DNA of 64,000 nt from assembly GCF_003336805.1 (NCBI RefSeq), contig NZ_QFWJ01000002.1:456844-520843 (forward strand). The letters run 5' to 3'. This DNA is from Marinospirillum perlucidum (GTDB lineage Bacteria; Pseudomonadota; Gammaproteobacteria; Pseudomonadales; Halomonadaceae). Of this stretch, positions 53,112 through 62,513 are shown piece by piece. The position numbers and the translations under genes are program-made. The notes under the pieces are model-generated. The model had not been told where the DNA came from. It was given only the letters and a program-made list of their open reading frames with translations, and made no database searches. Position 1 is the stretch's first letter. The number at the start of each line of letters is the position of its first letter.

Positions 53112-55547
53112 ATGACCAAGGGTTTCCAGAACCACCCCGAAGACCTGTCTCATATCGAGCAGGAAGCCGCAAGATTAAGAGCTGCTAATCCTGATTTTGC
53201 TGCCTGGGCCGAGGGGCAGGGTGTGGTGGTTCATCAGCCGCAAACCCAGGTGCGGATTGCCGAATTGCTGGATTTGCTGGAACAGCGGGGAGGCTCCTCC
53301 AAGGAACTGCTGGAAGCACTCAAGGCCGCTGACCAGTTGGTTAACGCGGGTCTCTGGCTGGTGGTGCATGCGACCTATGCGCGCAGGGTCGACATTGACG
53401 GTCAGCCGCTGGCTGCTGAAGATTTCAAGAAGGACCCCCAGGGGCACACAGGTGGCTCCCTGAATATGGTGCCAGCCTATGTGGGCTATATGCTGGCTAA
53501 TCAGTTGACCGGTTTTACCCGTAGTTGGCTGATGGAGCAGGGCCATTGTGTCGCTGCAATCGACAGCATCAATCTCTTGCTGGGCAACCAGAAAAAACGC
53601 CATGCCGAAGCCTATCCCGAATGGAATTCAGAAGTGCTCAGCCGTTTTGTTCAGGATTTTTATTCCTATGCTCTGACGGATGACGGGCGTCCGGCTTCGC
53701 CGCTGGGTAGCCACATGAACGTCAATACGGCCGGGGCTGTCAGTGAAGGCGGTTATCTGGGCTTTACTGCGCTGCAATATGTGCATGCCAGTGAAAAAAA
53801 TGAGCGTCTGGTGACTTTCTTGTCCGATGGAGCTTTTGAAGAGCAGAGAGGCAGTGACTGGGCTCCCCTTTGGTGGCGTGCCGAGGATTCCGGCAGTGTG
53901 GTGCCGATCATGATTGCCAATGGGCGGCGCATCGATCAGCGTTCTACCCTGGTGATGGAAGGTGGAGCCGACTGGTTTGCCACTCATTTGAGTCATCATG
54001 GTTTTCAGCCCAGTATCATTGATGGGCGCGATCCGGCCGCTTTTGCCTGGGGCATCATTATGGGTGAGCTGTGGCTGGATGATGAAGCGGCAGCGATTGC
54101 CCAGGGTGAGGCCCAGTATCCGGCGCGCCTGCCTTATATTATTGCCGAAGCGCCCAAGGGTTATGGTTTTCCCGGTGCAGGCACCAATCGGGCGCATGGT
54201 ACTCCGTTGCCAGGCAATCCTTCTAAGGATGCCGATTCCCTACGCCTCTTTAATGAAGGGGCTGCGCGCCTTTGGGTGAAGCCTGAAGTCCTTCACAAAG
54301 CCGCACAGGTTTTCAAGCAGCATGAAAAACAGCAGCGGCCACTGGAAAGGGATCACCCCCTGGCTGCCCGTCAGGTAGAAAGGCCTGTGATACCGGCCAC
54401 GCCGCAGTTGGATTCGCAAACGAAGGCTTCTCCCATGGAAGCCGTGGACGTGGCCTTCTGTGCGCTGGTCAAGGCCAACCCACATCTGCGGGTCCGGGTG
54501 GGTAATCCGGATGAAATCTCCAGCAATAATATGAAACTGACCCTGGCCAAGCTCAAGCATCGGGTGGCTTCACCGGAAATATCCCAGGATGAAGCCCTGG
54601 ATGGTGCGGTGATCACCGCCTTGAACGAAGAGGCCGTTGTCAGCGCGGCATTGGCCAATAAGGGCGGCCTGAATCTGGTGGTCTCTTATGAAGCCTTTGC
54701 CGTCAAAATGCTGGGTGCCCTGCGTCAGGAAATCATCTTTTCGCGTCATCAGCTGGAGCAGGGTGAGCAGCCGGGTTGGCGTTCCTTGCCGGTGATTTCC
54801 AGCTCCCACCTGTGGGAAAACGGTAAAAATGAACAGTCACACCAGGACCCTACTTTGGCCGAGGCCCTGCTGGGTGAAATGGCCGATGTTGCCCGTGTGA
54901 TCTTTCCGGCGGATGCTGCTTCTGCGGCTGAAGCCCTCTTGGAGGTTTACCAACACCAGGGCCAGATTGCTAATCTGGTGATTCCCAAGCGCGCCCTGCC
55001 CCAACTGCTGACTCCCGAACAGGCCGGGCAGCTGGCTCGTGACGGTGGACTGCTGGTGGCCGGGGAAGCCACGGCACCCCTGCAACTGGTGGCGATCGGT
55101 GCTTATCAGTTGCAGCAGGCTTGGCAAGCCTGGGAGCGGTTGCAAGCCAAGGGGCAGGATGCCTCTCTGGTGTATTTGCAGGAACCGGCTCGCTTCCGTC
55201 AGCCGCGTGATCAGCGTGAAGCCGATTACCTGGCTCCTGCTGCCGTGGTCGAGTCCCTCTTTCCTGCTGCGGTGGAAAAACGACTTTTCCTCTGCCATAC
55301 CCGCCCGGAAGCAATTCTGGGTCAACTGCGCCCTCTGGATCTGGGGCCTCAAGCCACACGGGCGCTGGGCTATATCAACCGGGGCGGTACTCTGGATGTC
55401 AGTGGTTTACTACTGGCTAACCGCTGCAGTTGGGCTCACGCCCTTCAGGCATTGGCCGAAATGCAGGGCATCGACAGTCAACAGTGGCTGGAGACGGAAG
55501 AAATTGCTGCCCTGGAAGGTCAGGGTGGCCTACAAAAAATCCTGTAA
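53112..55547 (+). CDS. Phosphoketolase/transketolase-like thiamine diphosphate enzyme
   Basis: An 811-residue protein of the XFP (phosphoketolase)-like group. It has QGHTGGSLNMVPAYVGYMLANQLTGFTRSWLMEQGHCVAAIDSINLLLGN, GSHMNVNTAGAVSEGGYLGF, and the ThDP pyrophosphate site FLSDGAFEEQRGSDWAPLWW...PIMIANGRRIDQ. A pyrimidine-binding half and a C-terminal domain follow. Genomes often label such proteins 'xylulose 5-phosphate 3-epimerase' or phosphoketolase; I cannot decide which from the sequence. AAGGAG lies 6 bases before the ATG. It is followed at 80 bp by minC, with no obvious functional link. Confidence 0.75.
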   Translation: MTKGFQNHPEDLSHIEQEAARLRAANPDFAAWAEGQGVVVHQPQTQVRIAELLDLLEQRGGSSKELLEALKAADQLVNAGLWLVVHATYARRVDIDGQPLAAEDFKKDPQGHTGGSLNMVPAYVGYMLANQLTGFTRSWLMEQGHCVAAIDSINLLLGNQKKRHAEAYPEWNSEVLSRFVQDFYSYALTDDGRPASPLGSHMNVNTAGAVSEGGYLGFTALQYVHASEKNERLVTFLSDGAFEEQRGSDWAPLWWRAEDSGSVVPIMIANGRRIDQRSTLVMEGGADWFATHLSHHGFQPSIIDGRDPAAFAWGIIMGELWLDDEAAAIAQGEAQYPARLPYIIAEAPKGYGFPGAGTNRAHGTPLPGNPSKDADSLRLFNEGAARLWVKPEVLHKAAQVFKQHEKQQRPLERDHPLAARQVERPVIPATPQLDSQTKASPMEAVDVAFCALVKANPHLRVRVGNPDEISSNNMKLTLAKLKHRVASPEISQDEALDGAVITALNEEAVVSAALANKGGLNLVVSYEAFAVKMLGALRQEIIFSRHQLEQGEQPGWRSLPVISSSHLWENGKNEQSHQDPTLAEALLGEMADVARVIFPADAASAAEALLEVYQHQGQIANLVIPKRALPQLLTPEQAGQLARDGGLLVAGEATAPLQLVAIGAYQLQQAWQAWERLQAKGQDASLVYLQEPARFRQPRDQREADYLAPAAVVESLFPAAVEKRLFLCHTRPEAILGQLRPLDLGPQATRALGYINRGGTLDVSGLLLANRCSWAHALQALAEMQGIDSQQWLETEEIAALEGQGGLQKIL

Positions 55548-55593
55548 ATATTGGCCTCTCGCCAGAGGGTGAAGTATTTTATAGAGGAGTCTT

Positions 55594-55635
55594 ATGCAAA
55601 TCAGAGTCGCACGTCAGGAGAGGTTTTATGGCTGA
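55594..55635 (+). CDS. Candidate 13-codon leader peptide upstream of minC
   Basis: ATG 55594 has a strong ribosome site (GAGGAG, 4 bases upstream) and reads MQIRVARQERFYG before a TGA that falls inside the first codons of minC in another frame. The overlap suggests ribosomes ending here could restart at minC (ATG 55628). The ribosome site for minC (AGGAGAGG) lies within the leader's codons. It may also be chance; there is no homology evidence. Confidence 0.4.
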   Translation: MQIRVARQERFYG

Positions 55636-56332
55636 TGCAGCACAACCCAGATTGAATCTGGTAACCCTGCCTCTGAAATTGAGAGGCACCTCCCTGCCTG
55701 CGACTCTGCTGCAGCCCATGACTGCTCAGGTGCCTGTGCTGATCAAGGCACTGGAAAAACGCTTGCAGGAAGGCTCGGCCCTGTTGGGTAAGGCTCCTCT
55801 GGTGATTGAGCTGGGGCATTTGCAGGAGGCCTTTGATCTGGCCGGATTCCAGAGTGAATGTGAACGCCTGAATATCCGCCTGCTGGCCGTGCGTTCTTCT
55901 GACCCCCAGCAGCAGACCCTCGCCAAACAGTTGGGGCTGATGGCCTTGAATACCCAGGAACGGCCTGCCAATGCAGCCAACCAGGAAGAACTGGCGCGTA
56001 CTCAGGTGCACGAAGGAACCGTGCGCAGCGGTCAGCAAATCATCCAGGATAAGGGCGATCTGGTGATTCTGGGCGGTGTTAATCCGGGCGCGGAAGTCCT
56101 GGCCAGCGGCCAGATTCATATTTATGGTCCCTTACGTGGGCGGGCTCTGGCCGGTATCCACGGAGATCGTCAAGCGCGGATTTTTACCCTGCAGCTGGCT
56201 GCTGAGCTGGTCGCCATTGCTGGCAGTTATCAAACCAATTTCAATGGAGATTCTCAAGCCGGAGAGGGTGCCGTAACCATCTGGCTGGAGAAGGAAAGAC
56301 TCCTGTATCGTCAATTGACTCCAGCAGGCTGA
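55628..56332 (+). CDS. minC: Septum-site determining protein MinC
   Basis: MinC blocks FtsZ ring assembly at the cell poles when bound to MinD at the membrane. The 234-residue protein has an N-terminal FtsZ-inhibiting domain (NLVTLPLKLRGTSLPATLL, about 1-110) and a C-terminal beta-helix domain with the glycine-rich DLVILGGVNPGAEVLASGQIHIYGPLRGRALAGIHGD, which binds MinD. ATG 55628 follows AGGAGAGG; an upstream open frame to 55430 is inside the preceding gene. It opens the minCDE operon. Confidence 0.95.
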   Translation: MADAAQPRLNLVTLPLKLRGTSLPATLLQPMTAQVPVLIKALEKRLQEGSALLGKAPLVIELGHLQEAFDLAGFQSECERLNIRLLAVRSSDPQQQTLAKQLGLMALNTQERPANAANQEELARTQVHEGTVRSGQQIIQDKGDLVILGGVNPGAEVLASGQIHIYGPLRGRALAGIHGDRQARIFTLQLAAELVAIAGSYQTNFNGDSQAGEGAVTIWLEKERLLYRQLTPAG

Positions 56333-56375
56333 TATCTGCTTTGAGGGTCCCGGCAATAAAAAGAAGGACAGTAAC

Positions 56376-57188
56376 TTGGCCAAGATTATTGTAATTACCT
56401 CCGGCAAGGGCGGCGTGGGGAAAACCACCACCTGCGCTTCCCTGGGCACGGGTTTGGCATTGCGTGGCTACAAAACCGTCATGATTGATTTTGATGTGGG
56501 ACTGCGCAATCTGGATTTGATGCTGGGCTGTGAAAGACGCGTGGTTTATGACCTGATCAATGTGATTCAGGGAGAAGCCAGTCTGCATCAGGCCTTGATC
56601 CGTGATAAGCGCGCCGATGATCTCTTCCTCCTGCCTGCCTCGCAAACCCGCGACAAGGATGCCCTGACCCTGGAAGGAGTCGAGCAGGTGCTGCAGGCCC
56701 TGACCCTGGATTTTGATTATATTCTCTGTGATTCGCCTGCGGGGATTGAGCGCGGCGCTCAGTTGGCCATGTATTTTGCCGATGAGGCTATCCTGGTCAC
56801 CAACCCGGAAATCTCATCGGTCAGAGATACGGATAGGGTCATCGGCCTGCTGCAGGCCAAAACCCAGGCAGCCAAGAATGGTGGCAAAGTGGCTGAACAT
56901 CTCTTGCTGACACGTTATAACACCCAGCGAGTGGTGGAAGGCGAGATGCTGTCGCTGGAGGATGTGCAGGATATCCTGGCGGTTCCCCTGGTGGGCGTGA
57001 TTCCTGAATCCGAATCGATTCTCAAAGCATCCAATCAAGGGGTTCCGGTGATTCACGAAACCACCGCAGCGGCGAGTATTGCCTATCAGGATGCAGTCTC
57101 CCGATTGCTGGGTGAAGAGTGCCCGCTTAAATTCGTAGAACCTGAAAAGCAGGGCTTTTTTAGCCGCATGTTTGGAGGACGGAAATGA
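56376..57188 (+). CDS. minD: Septum-site determining ATPase MinD
   Basis: MinD is a ParA/MRP-type ATPase that oscillates on the membrane and positions MinC. It has 270 residues: deviant Walker A KGGVGKTTTCASLG (residues 10-), switch I IDFDVGLRNLDLMLGC, switch II FDYILCDSPAGIERGAQLAM, and the C-terminal amphipathic membrane helix GFFSRMFGGRK. The start codon is TTG at 56376 (MAKIIVITSGKGG) with AAGGA about 7 bases upstream. It overlaps minE by 4 bases (ATGA). Confidence 0.96.
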   Translation: MAKIIVITSGKGGVGKTTTCASLGTGLALRGYKTVMIDFDVGLRNLDLMLGCERRVVYDLINVIQGEASLHQALIRDKRADDLFLLPASQTRDKDALTLEGVEQVLQALTLDFDYILCDSPAGIERGAQLAMYFADEAILVTNPEISSVRDTDRVIGLLQAKTQAAKNGGKVAEHLLLTRYNTQRVVEGEMLSLEDVQDILAVPLVGVIPESESILKASNQGVPVIHETTAAASIAYQDAVSRLLGEECPLKFVEPEKQGFFSRMFGGRK

Positions 57189-57457
57189 AACTGACCGGTT
57201 TTTTCCAGCGGGGCGCACCTGCATCCGCCAGTGCGGCCAAGGAAAGGCTGAAAATCCTGTTGGCCCATGAACGCAGTTTCAGGAGTCAGCCGGAATTCCT
57301 GCCCCGGATGCAGCAGGATCTTGTCGATGTGGTTAGACGCTATATCAGTGTCAGCAGCGACCAGGTGCAGGTGGATTTTAATCAGCATGATATGATCTCG
57401 GTACTGGAAATCAACGTGACCTTTCCAGAAGAGGAGTTCTCCAAAGTATCCAATTAA
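57185..57457 (+). CDS. minE: Cell division topological specificity factor MinE
   Basis: MinE stimulates the MinD ATPase and keeps the Min inhibitor away from mid-cell. The 90-residue protein has the N-terminal anti-MinCD helix (FFQRGAPASASAAKERLKILLAHERSF) and the C-terminal dimer domain (MQQDLVDVVRRYISVSSDQVQVDFNQHDMISVLEINVTFPE). Length and sequence fit the family. It is the third gene of the operon, and sbcB follows after 12 bases. Confidence 0.96.
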   Translation: MKLTGFFQRGAPASASAAKERLKILLAHERSFRSQPEFLPRMQQDLVDVVRRYISVSSDQVQVDFNQHDMISVLEINVTFPEEEFSKVSN

Positions 57458-57469
57458 CCAGGGTAGAAA

Positions 57470-58939
57470 ATGACTTCCAAGGCTCAAGACACGACCTTCC
57501 TATGGCACGATTATGAAACCTTTGGTGCCGATCCGCGTCGTGATCGCCCCTGCCAGTTTGCCGCCATACGCACTGATCAGGATTTCAATGAAATCGGCGA
57601 ACCGCAAATGTTTTACTGCCAGCCGGCCGATGACTACCTGCCTCACCCCCAGGCTTTGCTGGTAACCGGTATTACCCCGCAGGAAGCCAGCCGTCACGGG
57701 CTGCCGGAAGCGGAATTTGCCCAGCGTATTCAGGAGCTGATGAGCCAGCCGGGTACCTGCTCCTTGGGCTACAACTCCCTGCGCTTTGATGATGAAGTCA
57801 GTCGCCATCTCTTTTATCGTAATTTTTTTGATCCCTATGCGCGGGAGTGGCAAAACGGCAATTCACGCTGGGATTTGATAGATCTGGTTCGGGCAACCTA
57901 TGCCCTGCGCCCTGAAGGCATTAACTGGCCGATGAAAGAAGAGGGGGTGCCCAGTTTTCGCCTGGAGGATTTGACTGCCGCCAATGGTATCCAACATGGC
58001 GATGCTGCCCATGATGCCCTGGCTGATGTTCGAGCAACCATTGCTCTGGCACGCCTGCTGAAAGACAAGCAGCCGCGTTTGTTTGACCACCTGTTGCAGC
58101 TGCGTAGCAAGCATCAGGTCAGCCCTCTGTTGCAGTTGGAAAACCCCAAGCCGCTGTTGCATATTTCCAGCCGCTATCCAGCCAGCCGGGGCTGTGCTGC
58201 CTTGGTATTGCCCTTGGCCAAGCATCCCACCAATCCCAATGGCGTCATTGTTTTTGATCTCTCGGCTGATCCGGCTCCCCTGGCAGACCTGACCAGTGAG
58301 CAGCTGCAGGAAAGAATTTTTACCCCCGCTGCCGAATTGGAAGCACAGGGCTTGGCTCGTGTTCCCCTGAAGGTGGTACACATCAATCGCTGCCCGGTTC
58401 TTCTGCCCGCCAAGGCGATGGAGCCTCATCTGGCCAACCGTGTGGGCATGGACCTGGCAGTGAATGAAGCCCACTGGCAGGCGCTGGTTGCCCTGGGTGA
58501 CCTGACAGAAAAGGTTCAGGCCGTTTTTCAGCCGCGTACCGAGGGGCAGAGTCAGGACCCTGACCTGCAGCTTTATTCCGGCCCCTTCTTTTCCAATCAC
58601 GACAAGCAGCTGCTGGCCCAGATTCGAGCCAGCCATCCCGAGGAAATGGGTGAGCTACAGCCGGGGTTTGAAGACCCGCGGTTGGATGAGATGCTGTTTC
58701 GCTATCGGGCCAGAAACTGGCCGGAGACCCTGACTTCGTCGGAAAGGGAACGCTGGGATGAATTTCGCTGGCAGAAGATGAATTCACCCCAACTCTCCAG
58801 CCTGACACTGGAGGGCTTGCAGCAGGAATTGATTCAGATGAGCCAGCAGCCCCTGGATGAGCAACAGATGTTTCTTCTCCAGGAGCTGCAGCTTTATGTG
58901 GAATCCATTCTGCCGCTGCAGTTTATGGAAGCCTACTGA
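57470..58939 (+). CDS. sbcB: Exodeoxyribonuclease I (ExoI)
   Basis: ExoI degrades single-stranded DNA 3' to 5' in repair and recombination. The 489-residue protein has the DEDDh exonuclease core: D14 and E16 (FLWHDYETFGA), YNSLRFDDE, and AAHDALADVRATIALARLL with the catalytic H and D. An SH3-like domain and C-terminal helices follow, as in E. coli ExoI (475 residues). AGGG lies before the ATG. It converges on, and overlaps by 7 bases, the M16 protease gene. Confidence 0.95.
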   Translation: MTSKAQDTTFLWHDYETFGADPRRDRPCQFAAIRTDQDFNEIGEPQMFYCQPADDYLPHPQALLVTGITPQEASRHGLPEAEFAQRIQELMSQPGTCSLGYNSLRFDDEVSRHLFYRNFFDPYAREWQNGNSRWDLIDLVRATYALRPEGINWPMKEEGVPSFRLEDLTAANGIQHGDAAHDALADVRATIALARLLKDKQPRLFDHLLQLRSKHQVSPLLQLENPKPLLHISSRYPASRGCAALVLPLAKHPTNPNGVIVFDLSADPAPLADLTSEQLQERIFTPAAELEAQGLARVPLKVVHINRCPVLLPAKAMEPHLANRVGMDLAVNEAHWQALVALGDLTEKVQAVFQPRTEGQSQDPDLQLYSGPFFSNHDKQLLAQIRASHPEEMGELQPGFEDPRLDEMLFRYRARNWPETLTSSERERWDEFRWQKMNSPQLSSLTLEGLQQELIQMSQQPLDEQQMFLLQELQLYVESILPLQFMEAY

Positions 58940-61779
58940 AGGGGCCAGCTATCCGGTTTGGCATCACGGCCGGGTAGGAGGCCTTCATGGCGATCCGGCG
59001 AGCTGCCCAGGAGGTAGAAGCCCATCTCCACATTCATCATCTGGATGTAGTAGTCGATGATCTCTTCCTGGGATAGTTGCTGAACCACTTCGGCCAGAGC
59101 CTGCTGGCGATCGAATTCCAGTCGCTTCAGGCCGATTTCCCTCCAGAAACCCTCGACTCGCTGAGCCAGTCGCTTGTCTTTTTCGGTCAGGCGACTGACC
59201 AGGCTTTGTTGATGCTGGCTAAAGTCCTGCTCGGAAAGATCTTCCAGCCGCCTCAGATCACTGCGCAGAAAGGCTTCAATGGCTGAGGCTAGGTCGCTGG
59301 CAGCTGTTGCAGGCGACTGGATATAGTAGAAGAGTCCAGGCAGAGTCTGTAGCGGCAAGAAGTGACTGTAAACCGCATAGCCCAGTTGTTGCTGGGTACG
59401 TAGCTCATGGAAAAAAGCGGCGGCTTGCAGTTGGTTAATCAGACGCAGGCGGGCTTCCTCTTCCAGGCTGGCATTCCTGCCTTGAATATAGAAAAGCAGG
59501 CCCCGGTCGTTATGCACCAGGTGTAGCTCCTGACTCCAGTAGCCGGCCGGCACCTGACGAACCTGACGATCTTCCAGTTGTTCCTCGGCGATACGGGGTT
59601 CTAGTTGCTGATCCAGCATTTGCATCAGGGTGCCGGTTTGTTCGCGGGAGATATTACCCCAGGCCAGAACCTGCAAATGCAGTTGCTGGGTAAAATCCTC
59701 CAGAAAATGCTTGAGATCCTGGCTGTTGAGTTGCTGCAGGTTGTTTAGCTGCTCTTCGGGTGTCCAACTGGGGCTGGTGGTGTTGCGGAAAAGCTGGCGA
59801 ACCAGTTGCTGGGACAAGCGCTGGCGGCTCAGATTATGCAGTTGCTGTTCCAGGCTTTGGCTGAGGCGTTGGTATTGGTCGTCTGTCACCTGACCTGTGA
59901 GTAGTGAGGTAACCAGTTCTTGGGCCAGTCGCTGTTGTTCTGAGGAATAGCCGCCCAGTACCAGAGTAATGCCCTTGCTGTGGCCATACACCTGGTAATT
60001 GAGACCGGCCAGGCGTGCCGGATAGCCTTTGGTATTCAGTTCGTCCTCCAGCCAGCGAGCAGCCAGCTGGCTGAGCAGCTGTTGATTGAGATCTCCGGGC
60101 ACCTGGGGGTTCTGCAGGCTGATATGAATACGGGCCTTGGGTAATCCGAAACTGGTATCCAGACCGTGCCAGACCTGTATGCCTGCAGAGGTATCCAGGC
60201 GTTGGGGCCGGGTTTGATTCTCTCCCTCTAAAAGCTCCAGATTGCGGGGCAAATAGGGGTTGGGTTCGGGCAGCTGCAGTTGCAGGTCAGCCGGAGCTTC
60301 TGGCAGGCTGGCCTCCTCCTGGCTCAGGGGTTGCTGCAGCCGGTATTCAGTGGGCACCCAGGTGGTGGTTTGATCCGTTTCGACCTCGGGGCTGGTGTGG
60401 ACGATCAGCCGGTTTTGCGGTGTTAGTTGATTCAGGTATTGCCGGATCAATTCAGGATTGAAGTGGTCCCAGGCATAGGGTGCTCTCAGCAGATCCTCCA
60501 GCGGGTAATCCTTCATCTGAACGGCCAGATGGGTGACCAGTTGTGAAGGTTCGGGTCTTTCCGAATAACGGAAATTAAGCCGGGCCATCAGGGCATTTTC
60601 TTCAAAGCGCCAGGCCTCTATACCCTGCTGGCGCACCAGGTCGATCCAGGCAAATACGGCTGCTTGTATCTCCTCCAGGTGGCGATCGCCTTCCTCGGTT
60701 AACTGCAGGGTGATGCTGAAAAGGGCTTCCTGGCCGAGGTGGTTTTGGGAGCCAGCGGACAAGGCAGTTACCCAGCCCCGTTGTTTCAGTTGTTCGAGAA
60801 GGCTGCCCTCACCTTCATGGCCAATCAGGTGGCCCAGGTAGCTGGCAGGCTTGCTGGCATACTGCTCAGTCGGGTCGGGGATGGGGAAGAGAAGTTGTAG
60901 TTCCCGATGCTGGCGTAGGGGTTTGATATCCAGGCGTGCTGGCAGGCTTTCTATGGGGAGCAGGCTAGGCCAGTCTGCACTGCTGGTCTGGGTATTTCCG
61001 TCCAGGTCGCTGAAATATTCTCTGGCCAGTTTTTCCAGTTGATCCAGATTTTGGGGGCCCAGAATCACCAGTGACATCTTTTGGGGTTGATAGTGACGCT
61101 CGTAAAAACGGACCAAGGCCGGACGCAGTTGCGGGTCCGTGACATCCAGGCTTTGCCGGTTGCCGGCAGTAAAGCGTGAAGCGGGATGTTCAGGATTGAG
61201 GGCTTGGCGCAGTGCATCAAGACGGCGGCGGCCATCATCCTGCAGGGTGCCGCTCCATTCGGAATCCACGGCCTGTACTTCGCGCTCCAGGTATTCGGGG
61301 GTCAGCAGAGGGTCGACAAAAAAGCGGGAAAAGCGATGCAGAGCCCTATCCAGGTGCTGGGGGCGGATATCAAAGAAGTAGTTGGTGGCGCGGGGAGCGG
61401 TAAAGGCGTTATAGCTGCCTCCCTGCTGGCGGATAAATTTTTGGTAGCCATCCGCTTCGGGAAACTCTTCGGTACCTAAAAAGAGCATGTGCTCCAGATA
61501 ATGGGCGAGTCCGGGCCAGGCCTCGGGTTCATGGTAGCTGCCTGCAGCGATATTCATCGAAGCGGCTGCTTTTTCAGCCTGGGGGTCACTGATCAATAAA
61601 AGTGTCAGGCCGTTGTCCAGGCCGAGGCTGCGATAACTGCGCTGATCTTCAGGGCTGTTATGGGGTGTGGGGAGTCGATCCATAAATGACTGAATACCGA
61701 ATTGGGAGCAGGCAGTCAGACTGGCCGTGACGAGGGCCAGAAGGAGTACCTTGGGAAAAAGATGTCTGATGCGGGTCAT
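58933..61779 (-). CDS. M16 (pitrilysin/insulysin-type) zinc protease, predicted lipoprotein
   Basis: A 948-residue metallopeptidase. The first domain has the inverted zinc motif H93-YL-E96-H97 (GLAHYLEHMLFLGTEEF) and the distal ligand E174 (EVQAVDSEWSGTLQ). Three further M16 domains make up the clam-shell, as in protease III (ptrA) and insulysin. LVTASLTAC(24) is a lipobox, so it is probably anchored in the membrane facing the periplasm. R/Y-containing C-terminal substrate-binding sequences are present (LRTQQQLGYAVYSHF). Members degrade small peptides. Close relatives include PqqF, but no pqq genes are nearby. Confidence 0.9.
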   Translation of the reverse strand: MTRIRHLFPKVLLLALVTASLTACSQFGIQSFMDRLPTPHNSPEDQRSYRSLGLDNGLTLLLISDPQAEKAAASMNIAAGSYHEPEAWPGLAHYLEHMLFLGTEEFPEADGYQKFIRQQGGSYNAFTAPRATNYFFDIRPQHLDRALHRFSRFFVDPLLTPEYLEREVQAVDSEWSGTLQDDGRRRLDALRQALNPEHPASRFTAGNRQSLDVTDPQLRPALVRFYERHYQPQKMSLVILGPQNLDQLEKLAREYFSDLDGNTQTSSADWPSLLPIESLPARLDIKPLRQHRELQLLFPIPDPTEQYASKPASYLGHLIGHEGEGSLLEQLKQRGWVTALSAGSQNHLGQEALFSITLQLTEEGDRHLEEIQAAVFAWIDLVRQQGIEAWRFEENALMARLNFRYSERPEPSQLVTHLAVQMKDYPLEDLLRAPYAWDHFNPELIRQYLNQLTPQNRLIVHTSPEVETDQTTTWVPTEYRLQQPLSQEEASLPEAPADLQLQLPEPNPYLPRNLELLEGENQTRPQRLDTSAGIQVWHGLDTSFGLPKARIHISLQNPQVPGDLNQQLLSQLAARWLEDELNTKGYPARLAGLNYQVYGHSKGITLVLGGYSSEQQRLAQELVTSLLTGQVTDDQYQRLSQSLEQQLHNLSRQRLSQQLVRQLFRNTTSPSWTPEEQLNNLQQLNSQDLKHFLEDFTQQLHLQVLAWGNISREQTGTLMQMLDQQLEPRIAEEQLEDRQVRQVPAGYWSQELHLVHNDRGLLFYIQGRNASLEEEARLRLINQLQAAAFFHELRTQQQLGYAVYSHFLPLQTLPGLFYYIQSPATAASDLASAIEAFLRSDLRRLEDLSEQDFSQHQQSLVSRLTEKDKRLAQRVEGFWREIGLKRLEFDRQQALAEVVQQLSQEEIIDYYIQMMNVEMGFYLLGSSPDRHEGLLPGRDAKPDSWPLQ

Positions 61780-61843
61780 AGGGGTTCCTGAAACCTTGGG
61801 CGATAACTAGCTTTACGGGCATTAAAAATGGGTAAAAGTTCCC

Positions 61844-62512
61844 TTACGAAGGTCGACGCCTTTCGGCAATTGGCGAGGCAACCTGGGAGCTTTGATTGGC
61901 CGGGTCCTTGACCAGATCACTGACTGGGTAGCATTCCAGCGGGTAGTCGCTGGTTAATAAGGGTCGAAGCTGTGCCAGGGGTGTTTGCGGATCAAGCCAG
62001 GCGGCTAATTGCTGAGAGTCCAGGGCCAGGGGCAGGCGTTCTGTGAGTTTGCCCAGCCAGGGATCAGCGGCAACACTAATCAGTCCAAAGGAGTCATAGT
62101 GTCTGCCCGGTGCCACCGGGTAACGGGTCCAGAGGCCTGCCAGGAAAAACGGCCGGTTATGAGGGCGACGAACCGCAAAAGGCTGTTTTTGGCGTTTTAG
62201 CTGGGCCCAGATGTAGTAGCCCGTCACTGGTAGAAGACAGCGGCGTTGTTGCCAGCTCTCCTTGAACATAGGGCTGGATTCCAGTCTTTCGCTGCGAATG
62301 ATGTAGGGGGCCTGATGTAACTGTTTCATCCAGGCGGGCGTGAAGCTCCAGAAGGCCTGATCCAGTGTCCAGCTTTCTCCGAACTGACGCAGTATCGACA
62401 GGGGCTGGCTGGGTGCCAGATTGAACCCGGTTATCAGGTCTGCCATCTGGGTGACCGGACGCCCCGCTTCCAGCTCGATGTTGAAAGGGGTGATGATCAG
62501 ACGACCACTCAT
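61844..62512 (-). CDS. SRAP (YedK/HMCES)-family protein lacking all catalytic residues
   Basis: SRAP proteins crosslink to abasic sites in single-stranded DNA through Cys2, helped by Asn75, Glu105 and His160 (YedK numbering). This 222-residue protein keeps the fold and landmarks (FWSFTPAWMKQ, RSERLESSPMFKESWQQRRCLLPVTGYYIW, FFLAGLW, FGLISVAAD, LPLALDSQQLAAWL). By eye alignment, though, Cys2 is Ser (MSGRLII), Asn75 is Ile, Glu105 is Ile and His160 is Thr. It starts at ATG 62512, one base after the GGDEF gene's stop, so the two are coupled. It must have another role, perhaps DNA binding only. Confidence 0.85.
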   Translation of the reverse strand: MSGRLIITPFNIELEAGRPVTQMADLITGFNLAPSQPLSILRQFGESWTLDQAFWSFTPAWMKQLHQAPYIIRSERLESSPMFKESWQQRRCLLPVTGYYIWAQLKRQKQPFAVRRPHNRPFFLAGLWTRYPVAPGRHYDSFGLISVAADPWLGKLTERLPLALDSQQLAAWLDPQTPLAQLRPLLTSDYPLECYPVSDLVKDPANQSSQVASPIAERRRPS

Positions 62513-62513
62513 T

